Origin: Candidatus Berkiella cookevillensis | Lineage (GTDB): Bacteria > Pseudomonadota > Gammaproteobacteria > Berkiellales > Berkiellaceae | Direction of reading: 5' to 3' | Assembly: GCF_001431315.2 (NCBI RefSeq) | Contig: NZ_LKHV02000001.1 | Location: forward strand, 2,542,001 to 2,606,000 | Length of the DNA stretch: 64,000 nt | Shown: piece after piece, positions 22,634-31,714 of the stretch | Position numbering within the stretch: position 1 is the stretch's first letter | How the letters are laid out: each line of letters starts with the position of its first letter | Program-made: the position numbers and the translations under genes | Notes under the pieces: generated by a model | Database searches by the model: none | The model's input: only the letters and a program-made list of their open reading frames with translations | Told to the model about the DNA's origin: nothing

Positions 22634-23629
22634 TTATTCGTATTTTATGCTTACATTTCCGTATGTGAGCGCTTTTAGGGCTCCAGCTACCTCAACAAGC
22701 AGCTCTCCACGCTTATTAATGCCTCGATATTGCCCCTGTTCTTTTGAAAACGGGGTGCTAATTTCAATTTGCTTATCCTTTAAAAGATCAAAACGCTCCC
22801 ACTGTGAATAAAAATGATCAAAGCCAAATTGATCAAATAATACAAAGTCTGTTAAAAGTTTATTAATTAACTTTCCAGCAAATAGGTTACGCCCCAAAAC
22901 CTGCCCCAGCACAGATTTCAAATCAGTCCATTGTTTATCAGCAGGCTCAAATCCCTCCATATCAAAATTAAGACCTATTCCAATAACCACATGGATGATT
23001 CCTTCCGCTTGCTGAGCAGGATTGCTTTGTGTCTCAATTAAAATGCCACCAATTTTTGCAGATCCATACATAAGATCGTTAGGCCACTTAATACCTAAGC
23101 CTTCTGGCAATGTGCAAAAGCCTTCAATGGTATTCAGAATGGTCGTTGCAATGCTTAGGCTAAATCCTGATATATTTTGCACAGCATTGAAACAACCATA
23201 GACGGACAGGTAAAGATTTCTACCAAAGGGTGATTGCCACACTTTGCCTTGTCGGCCTTTACCTTGGGTCTGAGATTCACTCAAACAAATGCTGAAGGGC
23301 TTCTGACCATAAGCAATTTGTGACAATAAATAATCATTAGTAGACGCAACAGCTGGTAAAACATCAAATTGATAAATTTGCTTTTGTACAAGATCGCTTA
23401 GCTCAGACAATATCTTATCCTTGTCTAACAACTCCAATGGCTGTGTTAATTTGTAGCCACGAGAACGAACAGCATCAATAGACACGCCCAACGATCGTAA
23501 ATATCGGATTGCTTTCCACACGGTTGTACGACCAACCCGCAAATCTTTTGCGAGTTCAACCCCCGAATGAAACTTAGCATCTTTTAAACGTTCAATGATC
23601 TCAAAAGCCACTTGCATTTTGAAAGCCAA
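22634..23629 (-). CDS. birA: Biotin-protein ligase / biotin operon repressor BirA
   Basis: Attaches biotin to acetyl-CoA carboxylase BCCP and, in bifunctional members, represses biotin synthesis genes. 331 residues. A winged helix-turn-helix occupies about 1-60 (HSGVELAKDLRVGRTTVWKAIRYL), so this is the bifunctional type. The ligase core shows GKGRQGKVWQSPFGRNLY, the KWPNDL motif and KIGGILIE. A small C-terminal domain follows. Last gene on this strand before the tuf-operon promoter. Confidence 0.95.
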   Translation of the reverse strand: MAFKMQVAFEIIERLKDAKFHSGVELAKDLRVGRTTVWKAIRYLRSLGVSIDAVRSRGYKLTQPLELLDKDKILSELSDLVQKQIYQFDVLPAVASTNDYLLSQIAYGQKPFSICLSESQTQGKGRQGKVWQSPFGRNLYLSVYGCFNAVQNISGFSLSIATTILNTIEGFCTLPEGLGIKWPNDLMYGSAKIGGILIETQSNPAQQAEGIIHVVIGIGLNFDMEGFEPADKQWTDLKSVLGQVLGRNLFAGKLINKLLTDFVLFDQFGFDHFYSQWERFDLLKDKQIEISTPFSKEQGQYRGINKRGELLVEVAGALKALTYGNVSIKYE

Positions 23630-23679
23630 ATAAATTATTTAAGACAAAAAGCTATTATAGCGCGATCACCGTGCTATTT

Positions 23680-24594
23680 TCATGTCGCCATACGCAAAGC
23701 TGGATAGCTAAAAGCCAAAAAGTGAATGCTGTTCACGGTGAAATGAACAAAAATACTCGCTTCTATTTTCTTAGTGCGGATATAGGCATATCCAATAAAT
23801 AAACCAAAGATCCCAGCTAATAATATATGAAGCCAGCCCCCCTGAAAGTGAAACAGCCCAAATAAAGCGGAAGCAAGAATCAACGCCAACCACTTTCCAC
23901 CTGATACATTTTGAAACTGCAACATCAGAAAATGTTGGATCATGCCGCGAAAAATAGCCTCTTCTGCAAGACAAACAAACAATAAATTATGAAAAGCCCA
24001 TAGAAAGAAAAAATTAGTCGGCTTAATATCAATACCAACATACTGAAAATAAAGCGCCCCCCCCATAACAACAGGTACGCATAAACAAAGTGGTAGTAAA
24101 GATAATTTTAATACTGGCTTCCATGCCCCTTCATTCATGAGAGAGCTTGAACTAAACCATAGAAAGAATAACCCTACTAAAAAGGCTTGTATGCTTAAAT
24201 TCATACTAAAAGGCGCAGCATTATGGCTAAAGCTAAATGATTTCACAATGTGCCAGTTAGTGATGCCTGGAATAGGATAAAGCAAACAATAAATACCCGC
24301 TATAATCCCCAACAAGAAGGCGATGCCGCGAATAGAGCGTGTCACTGCATTTTGACCATAATAGATAAAGGTCGCAAGCAGCATAATACAGGGTAAGCCT
24401 ATCCAATCAATGCGCCGAATATAAATACCCGTACCTATTACCATGACAAATATACCAATGCGCGCAAACTCATCTTTAATGTAATAAAATGACATAAACA
24501 TAAGTGCGATCAAACTATAGAAAAAAGTAGAGAGGTGATCTTGCATCAATACAGCATAATTAAAATGGTGCCTGCTAAGGTGATAAGCAATCAT
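23680..24594 (-). CDS. CPBP family intramembrane metalloprotease (Abi type)
   Basis: Polytopic membrane protein, 304 residues, about eight hydrophobic segments. All three CPBP motifs are visible: Glu211-Glu212 with Arg216 (AEEAIFRG), Phe245...His249 (FGLFH) and His284...Asn288 (HFTVN). These are the zinc-site and catalytic residues of the Rce1/Abi superfamily, whose members include prenyl-protein proteases and bacteriocin self-immunity proteins. It lies 50 bp downstream of a small gene encoding a double-glycine-type peptide, in the same direction, the typical arrangement of a bacteriocin and its immunity protein. The family assignment is firm; the immunity role is inferred from context. No leader peptidase or exporter is adjacent. 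Confidence 0.85.
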   Translation of the reverse strand: MIAYHLSRHHFNYAVLMQDHLSTFFYSLIALMFMSFYYIKDEFARIGIFVMVIGTGIYIRRIDWIGLPCIMLLATFIYYGQNAVTRSIRGIAFLLGIIAGIYCLLYPIPGITNWHIVKSFSFSHNAAPFSMNLSIQAFLVGLFFLWFSSSSLMNEGAWKPVLKLSLLPLCLCVPVVMGGALYFQYVGIDIKPTNFFFLWAFHNLLFVCLAEEAIFRGMIQHFLMLQFQNVSGGKWLALILASALFGLFHFQGGWLHILLAGIFGLFIGYAYIRTKKIEASIFVHFTVNSIHFLAFSYPALRMAT

Positions 24595-24644
24595 TATTCT
24601 TCATTCCCTTGTCTTAAAAATTCTTTGATTTCTGTCTTTAGCCT

Positions 24645-24917
24645 TTAAGGGGTCGTCAAGTGATGTGCACAAATACCACACACCCCAGTGAATGCTCCCA
24701 CAGTTAATCCCATTAAACCACCCAAACCTGCGCCTGCCGCTATCCAGATTGGAAACAAAAACAGCTGCCAAGGATTAAAGCTTGGAGAATTGAGAGCGAT
24801 ATAACCACCCAGTCCAGCACCTAACAATGTCCCCCCCATGACTGATCCACTAAAGATATCAAAATCACTGATCCCTGCTGCAATGCTGCCTACTTCTGAT
24901 TTGTTTAACTCTCTCAT
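24645..24917 (-). CDS. Putative class II microcin/bacteriocin-like peptide with 15-residue leader
   Basis: 90 residues. The N-terminus MRELNKSEVGSIAAG matches the 15-residue leader pattern of class II microcins (M-R-x-L-x-x-x-E-x-x-x-V/I-x-G/A-G), cut after the final Gly by C39 peptidase-containing ABC exporters; here position -2 is Ala rather than Gly. The rest is hydrophobic and glycine-rich, with two membrane-capable segments carrying GxxxG-like runs (GGTLLGAGLGGY and AGAGLGGLMGLTVGAFTG) and a short CGIC motif near the end. An AAGGAAG ribosome-binding site lies 6 nt before the ATG. It is followed at 50 bp by a CPBP protease gene. What is seen is the leader pattern and composition; antimicrobial function is inference. 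Alternative: a small glycine-zipper membrane protein. Confidence 0.65.
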   Translation of the reverse strand: MRELNKSEVGSIAAGISDFDIFSGSVMGGTLLGAGLGGYIALNSPSFNPWQLFLFPIWIAAGAGLGGLMGLTVGAFTGVCGICAHHLTTP

Positions 24918-24976
24918 GATATACTTCCTTGATAAGTTATAGTTTGTTGCTAAGTTATTTCTCAGTTTTGCAACTC

Positions 24977-25008
24977 AAGTAGGAGTATTCTCACGACCTC
25001 TCCTACTT
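24977..25008. terminator. Hairpin between CoA-transferase and peptide gene
   Basis: Perfect AAGTAGGAG/CTCCTACTT stem with a 14-nt loop. On the minus strand it follows the CoA-transferase stop but has no U-run after it; the T-rich side is on the plus strand. It could insulate the peptide gene from upstream transcription. Confidence 0.4.
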
Positions 25009-25024
25009 AATTCATTCATTTTTT

Positions 25025-26386
25025 CTATAATTTTGCCCGCATGCCAAGTAGCATTTTACGCGCATTTTCTTGAGCATTACTCACATGAGGTGTTACAAAG
25101 GGTGGTCTTTGCTGCGCTTGATAACGCATCGTGTATTGCGGCGCTCTTTCTCGCATATTCAATTGTAAATCAAACTGCTGTTTTACATCAGAAAAAGTTC
25201 TCTTGCTTAAGTCATACTGTTGACGATATGCAAGTAGTGCTTGTAATGAAGCTTTATTTGCATCTAAGTTAGGTGCGCCTTGTATTAGCTGACTTTGATA
25301 CAAACTTGACGTACAAGAATCAGCGATAATCGCCGTGCCATCCTGTGTTTTTGCAATCATTTGAGAAGCAAAGGGCTGTTGCAGCATCTGTGTGATCGTA
25401 TTTACTTGAGAACACACGATATTATATTGTCTGCACAGCGCAATCCATTCTTCGGATGTTTTTTCAGCTAAGCGTGCGCACAAGATACTTTCAAACGCAG
25501 CAATATTTTCTATACGACTTTGATTGGTCGGGTATTGCTCTGCAAGCTCTTTTTGCTGCAAAACTTTATCACAAAAAATAGCGAATAATGCATCACCAAT
25601 AATTGCTAATGAAATCATACCATTTTTTGTCTTATAAAAAGAGAAAGGCGCAACCCACAAATCACGATTCCCTTCTCGAAAAGCATCTTTACCCTGTGCA
25701 TATGCTTGAAGATATTGGCCTGTCATGAGCAAAGCAGATGTTTTTGCCATACTTTGTTCAAGAAAAATAACATTTTTCTGATGTGCATCACATCTCATAC
25801 CACGTTGCAAGGCTAATAAATGATCTTTGATGCTTGATGCAGCCTGCAAGCCTGTCACCGTATCAACCACGACAAACCCAACTTTTAAAGGTTCATGCGC
25901 AGAAGCCGCATTCACCATTGCCATTCCTGTTTCTGCTTGCACAGCAACATCTAGTGCAGGTCTGTCATGGTAATCTGCACTATCGTAACCAACAATAGAA
26001 CAGAAAATAATGGGATTTAATTTATCATTGTGTAAAAATCTCTGTAATATCTCATCGCGATGCTTCGCATCAGGCGAACGATTATCAATCACCACATCTG
26101 CTAAGCTAAGCAATTCTGTATACATCTGATTGTCATGTTCATTATGCTTATCTATCACAATGCTGGCTTTACTCGCATTGCAGGAAGTAAAAATAGAGGG
26201 TGATAGGTAAGAACGAGCAGGATCACCAATACCCGGCATTTCTATTTTGACAACAAGTGCACCTCTTCTTGCAAGTTCTTCACCCGCCATTGGGCCAGAG
26301 ATATTGCCACCAATCTCTAACACTAAATAACCATTTAAAGGCCCTTGAGGCGCTAAAGCAAAAAGTTGCTGTATTTTTTCTAACAT
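25025..26386 (-). CDS. Class III CoA-transferase family protein (CaiB/Frc-like)
   Basis: Transfers CoA between carboxylic acids; family members include formyl-CoA, carnitine and alpha-methylacyl-CoA enzymes. 453 residues. The N-terminal Rossmann-like start has LVLEIGGNISGPMAGEELARRGALVVKIE, the family opening. The motif DVAVQAETGMAMVNA leads to VVVDTVTGLQA, where Asp175 is at the place of the catalytic aspartate. About 40-50 residues longer than the usual 400, with extra sequence at the C-terminus. The substrate cannot be told from sequence. Stands alone between a Glu-rich protein gene and the peptide/CPBP pair. Confidence 0.85.
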   Translation of the reverse strand: MLEKIQQLFALAPQGPLNGYLVLEIGGNISGPMAGEELARRGALVVKIEMPGIGDPARSYLSPSIFTSCNASKASIVIDKHNEHDNQMYTELLSLADVVIDNRSPDAKHRDEILQRFLHNDKLNPIIFCSIVGYDSADYHDRPALDVAVQAETGMAMVNAASAHEPLKVGFVVVDTVTGLQAASSIKDHLLALQRGMRCDAHQKNVIFLEQSMAKTSALLMTGQYLQAYAQGKDAFREGNRDLWVAPFSFYKTKNGMISLAIIGDALFAIFCDKVLQQKELAEQYPTNQSRIENIAAFESILCARLAEKTSEEWIALCRQYNIVCSQVNTITQMLQQPFASQMIAKTQDGTAIIADSCTSSLYQSQLIQGAPNLDANKASLQALLAYRQQYDLSKRTFSDVKQQFDLQLNMRERAPQYTMRYQAQQRPPFVTPHVSNAQENARKMLLGMRAKL

Positions 26387-26416
26387 TCAATACCCTTATA
26401 ACAATAATAACAACAG

Positions 26417-26434
26417 GGCACTCAGAGAAGTGCC
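26417..26434 (-). terminator. Weak terminator-like hairpin
   Basis: On the minus strand GGCACT-TCTCTG-AGTGCC followed by CTGTTGTTATT. It lies between the Glu-rich protein gene and the CoA-transferase gene and could end transcription of the former. Confidence 0.4.
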
Positions 26435-26546
26435 TTCCTCTTTGATAAACAGCCGGGAATTTTACTAGACGCTATTGGCGTTTTGCTACCCAGCTCAAAA
26501 ATATCTGTAACGAAGGATCAACACAAAGGGAAATTTTTGAAAATAA

Positions 26547-27902
26547 TTAACGTAGCTTAACACTACGACTTTTTTCAGGTGTTTCTGGATCTACGGCACG
26601 CTCAGTATGTTGTGATTTCTGATAGCTATTGAACATATTTATCATCGACTTAACTTGAGTGCGCTGTGGTATGGTTTCACTGTCTTGAGATTTTTTGCTT
26701 TCTACTTTTTTCTCTGTCGTGTGCCCTTCAAGCTGAGCAATCCTTGCTCTTACACTTAACGTACCTGTACTGTCTTCTAAGGCACTCTGCAATTTAGACA
26801 ACAAGGAATCTGCATGCATAACAGGCATAGACTGTGTATTGAGATCGTCCTTTTGGGCGATCTTTGGGGATTCCTCTCTTGGTGACTTCTGTTCATCAGA
26901 CTGCGCCAATACTTCTTTCTGCTCTTGTTGTTCCGACTCAAGCTCGGTTGCTAATGCTTCTGGCTCAGCTTCGGGATCATACGTTACCTGTTCTAGTTCT
27001 ACTTGCTCTTCTTTTTCTTCTTGTTCTTCCTGTTTTTCTGATTCCTCTATTTCTGAAGCGCTATAAAGCGTTGCTTCTTGTGTTTCGCTCACAGCTTCTA
27101 ATTTTTTAGGCTCTACGCTCTTCGCTTGCTCTAATTCTCTCGCTTTTTTTCTTATTAACTCATCAAATTGAACATTCACAGACTGTTGTTTTGCAAGTTC
27201 ATCAATGGCAGCATCCATGTTGTTTTGATGAGCGACAAAACTGAGCCCCCCCAATAATTCTACTCTTATCTTTCTATCTAGTTTCTCATCGACTTTTATA
27301 CCGGCTAACGCCATACAATTTATAACTGTATCGTATGCGCTATCATAGAGCTTCATTTCTTGTTTTGTTTGTTCTTTAATTCTTTCACGAAATTCAGGTG
27401 TAGAGAGAAGCTCTTTAATCTTAGCTATAAAAGCTTCTCGAGTCTGCATACTCGCTTGTAACTCCAGTGCAGATTGCGCTATCAATGGATGAATAAGTGC
27501 ATTCATCTTTTGAACACTTTGATCTGTCACGGCTGCACCATGTCCCAAAAAATATAGCTTATTGTTTATTAAAGAAAATTTTTGCTTTCCAGTCAATTTC
27601 TTCCAACCAGCTTTCGGAGATTTCCCTATTTTCTCAAGATTTTTTATAAATTCTTCTTCAATGTTTTGCGTCTGAAGGTATTTTTTAGCTTGTTCTTTGC
27701 TAATTTTTAGCGCTTTTGGTGGGGCGGTCTCTGTGTGAGATAGTTTTTGATAATTTTTCTCAATAGAGGATAAAACACTGCCTTTTTTCCCTTCTAAATA
27801 TGCTTTTGCGCGTTTATAAACAGAACCTATTCTTGCACCTATACTTTTATGTGCTTTTTGAGAATCTATCGGTTCTTGTTTTTCCTGAGAATTTTCTTTC
27901 AT
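26547..27902 (-). CDS. Glu-rich coiled-coil protein of unknown function
   Basis: 451 residues, no family recognised. No signal peptide or membrane segment. Layout: a basic N-terminal 60 residues; a helical central domain (about 75-260), largely charged with a few hydrophobic stretches (INCMALAGIKVDEKL, RVELLGGLSFVAHQNN); a strongly acidic low-complexity part (about 275-345) dominated by Glu and Gln; then a hydrophilic tail rich in Ser, Lys and Gln ending in KSRSVKLR. Soluble, coiled-coil proteins with acidic blocks and polar tails are common among Dot/Icm substrates, and IcmL-like genes lie elsewhere in the window, so an effector role is possible. That is inference only. Flanked by unrelated genes. 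Confidence 0.6.
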   Translation of the reverse strand: MKENSQEKQEPIDSQKAHKSIGARIGSVYKRAKAYLEGKKGSVLSSIEKNYQKLSHTETAPPKALKISKEQAKKYLQTQNIEEEFIKNLEKIGKSPKAGWKKLTGKQKFSLINNKLYFLGHGAAVTDQSVQKMNALIHPLIAQSALELQASMQTREAFIAKIKELLSTPEFRERIKEQTKQEMKLYDSAYDTVINCMALAGIKVDEKLDRKIRVELLGGLSFVAHQNNMDAAIDELAKQQSVNVQFDELIRKKARELEQAKSVEPKKLEAVSETQEATLYSASEIEESEKQEEQEEKEEQVELEQVTYDPEAEPEALATELESEQQEQKEVLAQSDEQKSPREESPKIAQKDDLNTQSMPVMHADSLLSKLQSALEDSTGTLSVRARIAQLEGHTTEKKVESKKSQDSETIPQRTQVKSMINMFNSYQKSQHTERAVDPETPEKSRSVKLR

Positions 27903-27983
27903 TATGTTTACCTACAACTTATAAACACTAATAAAAAACAATCTACTTATAAATGTACCTTATATACAAAAAAATAAAAACCA

Positions 27984-28028
27984 TTAAAAAAACAATAGCA
28001 TTAGCGCCCCTCTTGTGGCGCCTTAATG
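27984..28028 (-). terminator. Intrinsic terminator of etfBA
   Basis: On the minus strand CATTAAGGCGCC pairs with GGGCGCTAATG around a 7-nt loop and is followed by CTATTGTTTTTTTAA. A strong stem with a T-run, about 145 nt after the etfA stop; the region between contains no other gene I can support. Confidence 0.7.
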
Positions 28029-28173
28029 TTTACAGAAGAAATCTAAACGTTGGGGAAAGTCTCTGTCAAAGGAAAAGTGTAAATACATCTATTCTAGAAA
28101 AAAACCTTCTCCACCACTTATTCATAAGGACAATCTATAAGCAGAAAAGGTTCATAAGAATTAAATAAAGGGC

Positions 28174-29124
28174 TTAAACTTTTAGGTCGCCGATCGCCTG
28201 TTCTAGCTGTGGCAGAATCTCAAACAAATCACCCACTAAACCATAATCTGCAATCTGAAAAATCGGTGCTTCAGGATCTTTATTAATGGCAACGATGATT
28301 TTGCTATCTTTCATGCCCGCAATATGCTGGATGGCACCAGAAATACCAACCGCAATATATAAATCTGGCGCAACAATTTTACCCGTTTGCCCCACTTGAA
28401 AATCATTGGGAACAAAACCAGCGTCCACGGCAGCACGTGAAGCACCAACAGCAGCATGCAATGTATCCGCAATTTTTTCAATCAATTTAAAATTTTCAGC
28501 ACTGCCTAAACCTCTACCGCCCGAAACAATTCTCTTTGCTGAAGTTAACTCTGGTCTGGTAAGCTCAGGTGCTTCTTCTTTTTCAAAAATGACCTGTTCA
28601 GAAGGGGAAAATTGCAGCGCAATGGCCTCGATTTCACAAGCAGTTTCTTTTTGTGTAATAGCAGAAAATGCAGTTGCACGCACAGTTAGCACTTTAATTT
28701 CCTCATGCGTGCAAATATTTTCAAAAGCATTTCCCGCATAAATAGGCCTTTGAAAATTATGCGCATCTATGATTTTAACAACATCGGATAGCTGCGAGAC
28801 ATCAAGCGTAGCAGCAACTCTTGGCATAAAATTTTTTCCAAAGGTAGTGCTTGCTGCTAAAATATGTGTATAGTCTTTTGTAATGCTTAAAACAACTTGA
28901 GCAATATTTTCTGCTAACATATGTGAAAAACAAGCATGTGAAAAAACTCGCACTTTAGTTACATTTTGTAATTTTGCACATTCAGATGCCAAATGCTCCA
29001 CTGCATCGGCAATAACTAAAACCTCACATTGCTGCGCAATTTGGCACGCAGCCGTTACCGTTGCTAAGAAGGCGGGTGTTAATTTTCCTTTATGATGTTC
29101 GGCAATAACCAATACTTTTTCCAT
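28174..29124 (-). CDS. etfA: Electron transfer flavoprotein alpha subunit
   Basis: FAD-binding subunit of ETF, which collects electrons from acyl-CoA dehydrogenases. 316 residues. The C-terminal FAD domain is clear: [15 protein letters not shown], then [40 protein letters not shown] and [19 protein letters not shown]. Starts 1 bp after etfB. Works with the divergently encoded ETF-ubiquinone oxidoreductase. Confidence 0.96.
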   Translation of the reverse strand: MEKVLVIAEHHKGKLTPAFLATVTAACQIAQQCEVLVIADAVEHLASECAKLQNVTKVRVFSHACFSHMLAENIAQVVLSITKDYTHILAASTTFGKNFMPRVAATLDVSQLSDVVKIIDAHNFQRPIYAGNAFENICTHEEIKVLTVRATAFSAITQKETACEIEAIALQFSPSEQVIFEKEEAPELTRPELTSAKRIVSGGRGLGSAENFKLIEKIADTLHAAVGASRAAVDAGFVPNDFQVGQTGKIVAPDLYIAVGISGAIQHIAGMKDSKIIVAINKDPEAPIFQIADYGLVGDLFEILPQLEQAIGDLKV

Positions 29125-29125
29125 A

Positions 29126-29878
29126 TCAAATCACCTTCTCAATATTATGCAACGCATGCATTAATTCAGACACATCTTTAAGCATTTTCCCCGCTTTACG
29201 AGGCGCAGGAGGCTCAACTTTTGTGACTTGTACTTTTGATTCGAGTTCTAAGGCAGTCTCTTCCAAGGCCATCACTTTTAATGGTTTCTTTTTTGCTTTC
29301 ATAATATTCGGCAAAGCAGGGTAACGGGGTTCATTCAAACGCAAATCCGTGGTAATTACACAAGGAAGTGACACTTTTATTGTTTCTAAACCGCCATCCA
29401 CTTCACGTACCACACGCACTGTTTCAGCGTCTATGAACTCAATATGGGATGCAAAGGTTGCTTGTGGCCATCCCAATAATGCAGCCAACATTTGGCCTGT
29501 TTGATTGCAATCATCATCAATGGCTTGTTTTCCCATGATAATGATATCAGGCTTATGTGTTTGTGCTACCCACTGTAAGATTTTGGCAATCTGCAATGGC
29601 TGTAAAGATTTATCTGTCGCAATATGAAGCGCTTCATCTGCGCCTAATGCTAAGGCATGACGTAGTGTTTCTTGTGCTTGCGTTTCACCAATTGAAACAG
29701 CAACAATTTCCTGGACAGTATTTTTTTCTTTCCATCGAATTGCTTCTTCCATCGCAATTTCATCAAAAGGATTCATACTCATTTTAACGTTCTGTGTTTC
29801 TACGCCACTACCATCTTTTTTAACATGTATTGTGACGTAAGGATCAACAACGCGTTTCATAGGAACCAATACTTTCAT
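29126..29878 (-). CDS. etfB: Electron transfer flavoprotein beta subunit
   Basis: AMP-binding partner of EtfA; 250 residues from the chosen start. MKVLVPMKRVVDPYV is the family N-terminus, and GAGG-like AGAGG lies 6 nt before this ATG. The frame stays open 20 codons further upstream, but that part has no family match. Visible motifs: MNPFDEIAMEEAIRWKE, the MGKQAIDDDCNQTGQMLAALLGW signature and the ADP-binding C-terminal region. Confidence 0.95.
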   Translation of the reverse strand: MKVLVPMKRVVDPYVTIHVKKDGSGVETQNVKMSMNPFDEIAMEEAIRWKEKNTVQEIVAVSIGETQAQETLRHALALGADEALHIATDKSLQPLQIAKILQWVAQTHKPDIIIMGKQAIDDDCNQTGQMLAALLGWPQATFASHIEFIDAETVRVVREVDGGLETIKVSLPCVITTDLRLNEPRYPALPNIMKAKKKPLKVMALEETALELESKVQVTKVEPPAPRKAGKMLKDVSELMHALHNIEKVI

Positions 29879-30007
29879 CCCAACCTCTTCCATACTGGTG
29901 TTAGAATTTTTTGAATTTATCATGATACCATGATTCATTCATATCAGAATTAATTAGATACATTTGAGTATTGCCGTTAAACTTAGATATATAGCTAAGG
30001 GGGATTA

Positions 30008-31639
30008 GTGGAACGAGAATCAATGGAATACGACGTTATCATTGTAGGTGCAGGTCCCTCAGGCTTATCATCGGCTATTCGCCTTGCTCAATTATGTAGG
30101 GAACATAACAAAGAGCACAGAATATGCGTACTCGAAAAAGGCGCTGAAGTCGGTGCACACATACTTTCTGGCGCAGTCCTTGAACCTCGCGCCTTAAATG
30201 AATTGATACCTAACTGGCAAGCATTGAATGCACCTTTAAAAACAGCGGTAAGCCAAGATAATTTTTACTATTTAACAGCTTCAGGGCACTACACACTCCC
30301 CACACCGCCCCCCATGCGCAACCATGGAAATTACATTATTAGTTTGGGACAGCTCTGCCAATGGCTCAGTACACAAGCAGAAGAGCTAGGTATAGAGATA
30401 TTCGCAGGCTTTAGCGCCAGTCAATGCTTGTATGGCGAAAATAATGAAGTCATCGGCATACAAACAGGCGATATGGGCATAGATAAAAACAACCAACCTA
30501 AATCAAGCTTTCAGCCTGGCGTGAATATTTATGCTAAATATACGCTATTTGCAGAAGGCTGCCGTGGTCATCTGAGCCAACAGCTTATTCATAAATATCA
30601 ATTACAACAACATTCACAACCACAAACTTATGGTATTGGCATCAAAGAACTCTGGGAAATACCTACAAGCCAACACCAGCCAGGTCGTATCATTCATACA
30701 GTGGGTTGGCCCTTAGATCCACATACCTATGGTGGCAGCTTTGTCTATCACTTAGCCGATAACCTCGTCAGTATTGGTCTTGTCGTCGGTTTAGATTACA
30801 AAAACCCATACTTAAGCCCTTACCAAGAGTTTCAACGCTTTAAGCATCACCCTTTGATTGCAAGCATGCTGCAAGAAGGACGCTGTATAAAATATGGCGC
30901 AAGAGCACTCAATGAAGGTGGCTGGCAATCAATACCTACCCTCCATTTTCCGGGTGGTTTACTCATCGGTTGTGCTGCAGGTTTTTTAAATGTCGCTAAA
31001 ATAAAAGGCTCTCATACTGCGATGAAATCAGGCATGCTTGCTGCCGAGAGCATCTTTGAAGCACTCAATAGCAACGCACCGAAGATCATTACCACCTATC
31101 AAGAGAAGATTCATAACAGCTGGATAAAAGAAGATTTATATCCTGTCAGAAATCTTCGTCCTAGCTTTAAATGGGGCCTATGGCCTGGACTCGCCTATAG
31201 CGCAATGGATTATTACTTACTAAGAGGGAAAGCGCCTTGGACTTTTGCGCATGGCAAAGATAATAAAGCAACACTATTAGCTTCCCAATCCAAAATAATC
31301 GATTATCCCAAACCAGATGGAAAACTGAGCTTTGACAAAATGACCTCTGTTTCTAGAGCCAATGTATACCATGATGAAGATCAACCCTGTCATTTGCACC
31401 TGCAAGACAAGACCATTGCGGTCAATGTGAATTATAAACAATATGCAGGCTTAGAAGCCCGTTATTGCCCTGCCGGTGTCTATGAGTTTGTAAAAAGCAC
31501 GGGAGGCAATGATGTCGCTTTACAAATCAATGCGCAAAACTGCATTCATTGTAAAACCTGTGATATTAAAGATCCTTCTCAAAATATTTGCTGGGTTACA
31601 CCTGAAGGCGGTGGTGGGCCAAATTATTCAAATATGTAA
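30008..31639 (+). CDS. Electron transfer flavoprotein-ubiquinone oxidoreductase
   Basis: Membrane-associated flavoprotein that passes electrons from ETF to ubiquinone. 543 residues. FAD-binding VIIVGAGPSGLSSAIRLAQ near the N-terminus, a middle domain with AEGCRGHLSQQLI, and a C-terminal 4Fe-4S ferredoxin domain (RYCPAGVYEF and NCIHCKTCDIKDPSQNICW), ending in EGGGGPNY. The GTG start is supported by AAGGGGG 4-5 nt upstream; an ATG 5 codons later is an alternative. Divergent from etfBA, so together they complete the fatty-acid or branched-chain acyl-CoA electron route. Confidence 0.95.
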   Translation: MERESMEYDVIIVGAGPSGLSSAIRLAQLCREHNKEHRICVLEKGAEVGAHILSGAVLEPRALNELIPNWQALNAPLKTAVSQDNFYYLTASGHYTLPTPPPMRNHGNYIISLGQLCQWLSTQAEELGIEIFAGFSASQCLYGENNEVIGIQTGDMGIDKNNQPKSSFQPGVNIYAKYTLFAEGCRGHLSQQLIHKYQLQQHSQPQTYGIGIKELWEIPTSQHQPGRIIHTVGWPLDPHTYGGSFVYHLADNLVSIGLVVGLDYKNPYLSPYQEFQRFKHHPLIASMLQEGRCIKYGARALNEGGWQSIPTLHFPGGLLIGCAAGFLNVAKIKGSHTAMKSGMLAAESIFEALNSNAPKIITTYQEKIHNSWIKEDLYPVRNLRPSFKWGLWPGLAYSAMDYYLLRGKAPWTFAHGKDNKATLLASQSKIIDYPKPDGKLSFDKMTSVSRANVYHDEDQPCHLHLQDKTIAVNVNYKQYAGLEARYCPAGVYEFVKSTGGNDVALQINAQNCIHCKTCDIKDPSQNICWVTPEGGGGPNYSNM

Positions 31640-31714
31640 TCTATTGATAAATAAATATTTTTTCACTTAAGTATTCATTTTACCGCAATAATAATTGAAG
31701 TTTATTTATCGTTA

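Noticed and set aside
26839-27066. Ser/Cys-rich plus-strand frame
   Set aside because: Antisense reading of the Glu/Gln codon-rich stretch of the 451-residue gene; no start signal.
27953-28168. 71-codon basic plus-strand frame in the etfA-downstream gap
   Set aside because: It overlaps the etfBA terminator hairpin, has no ribosome-binding site, and its composition reflects the AT-rich gap.
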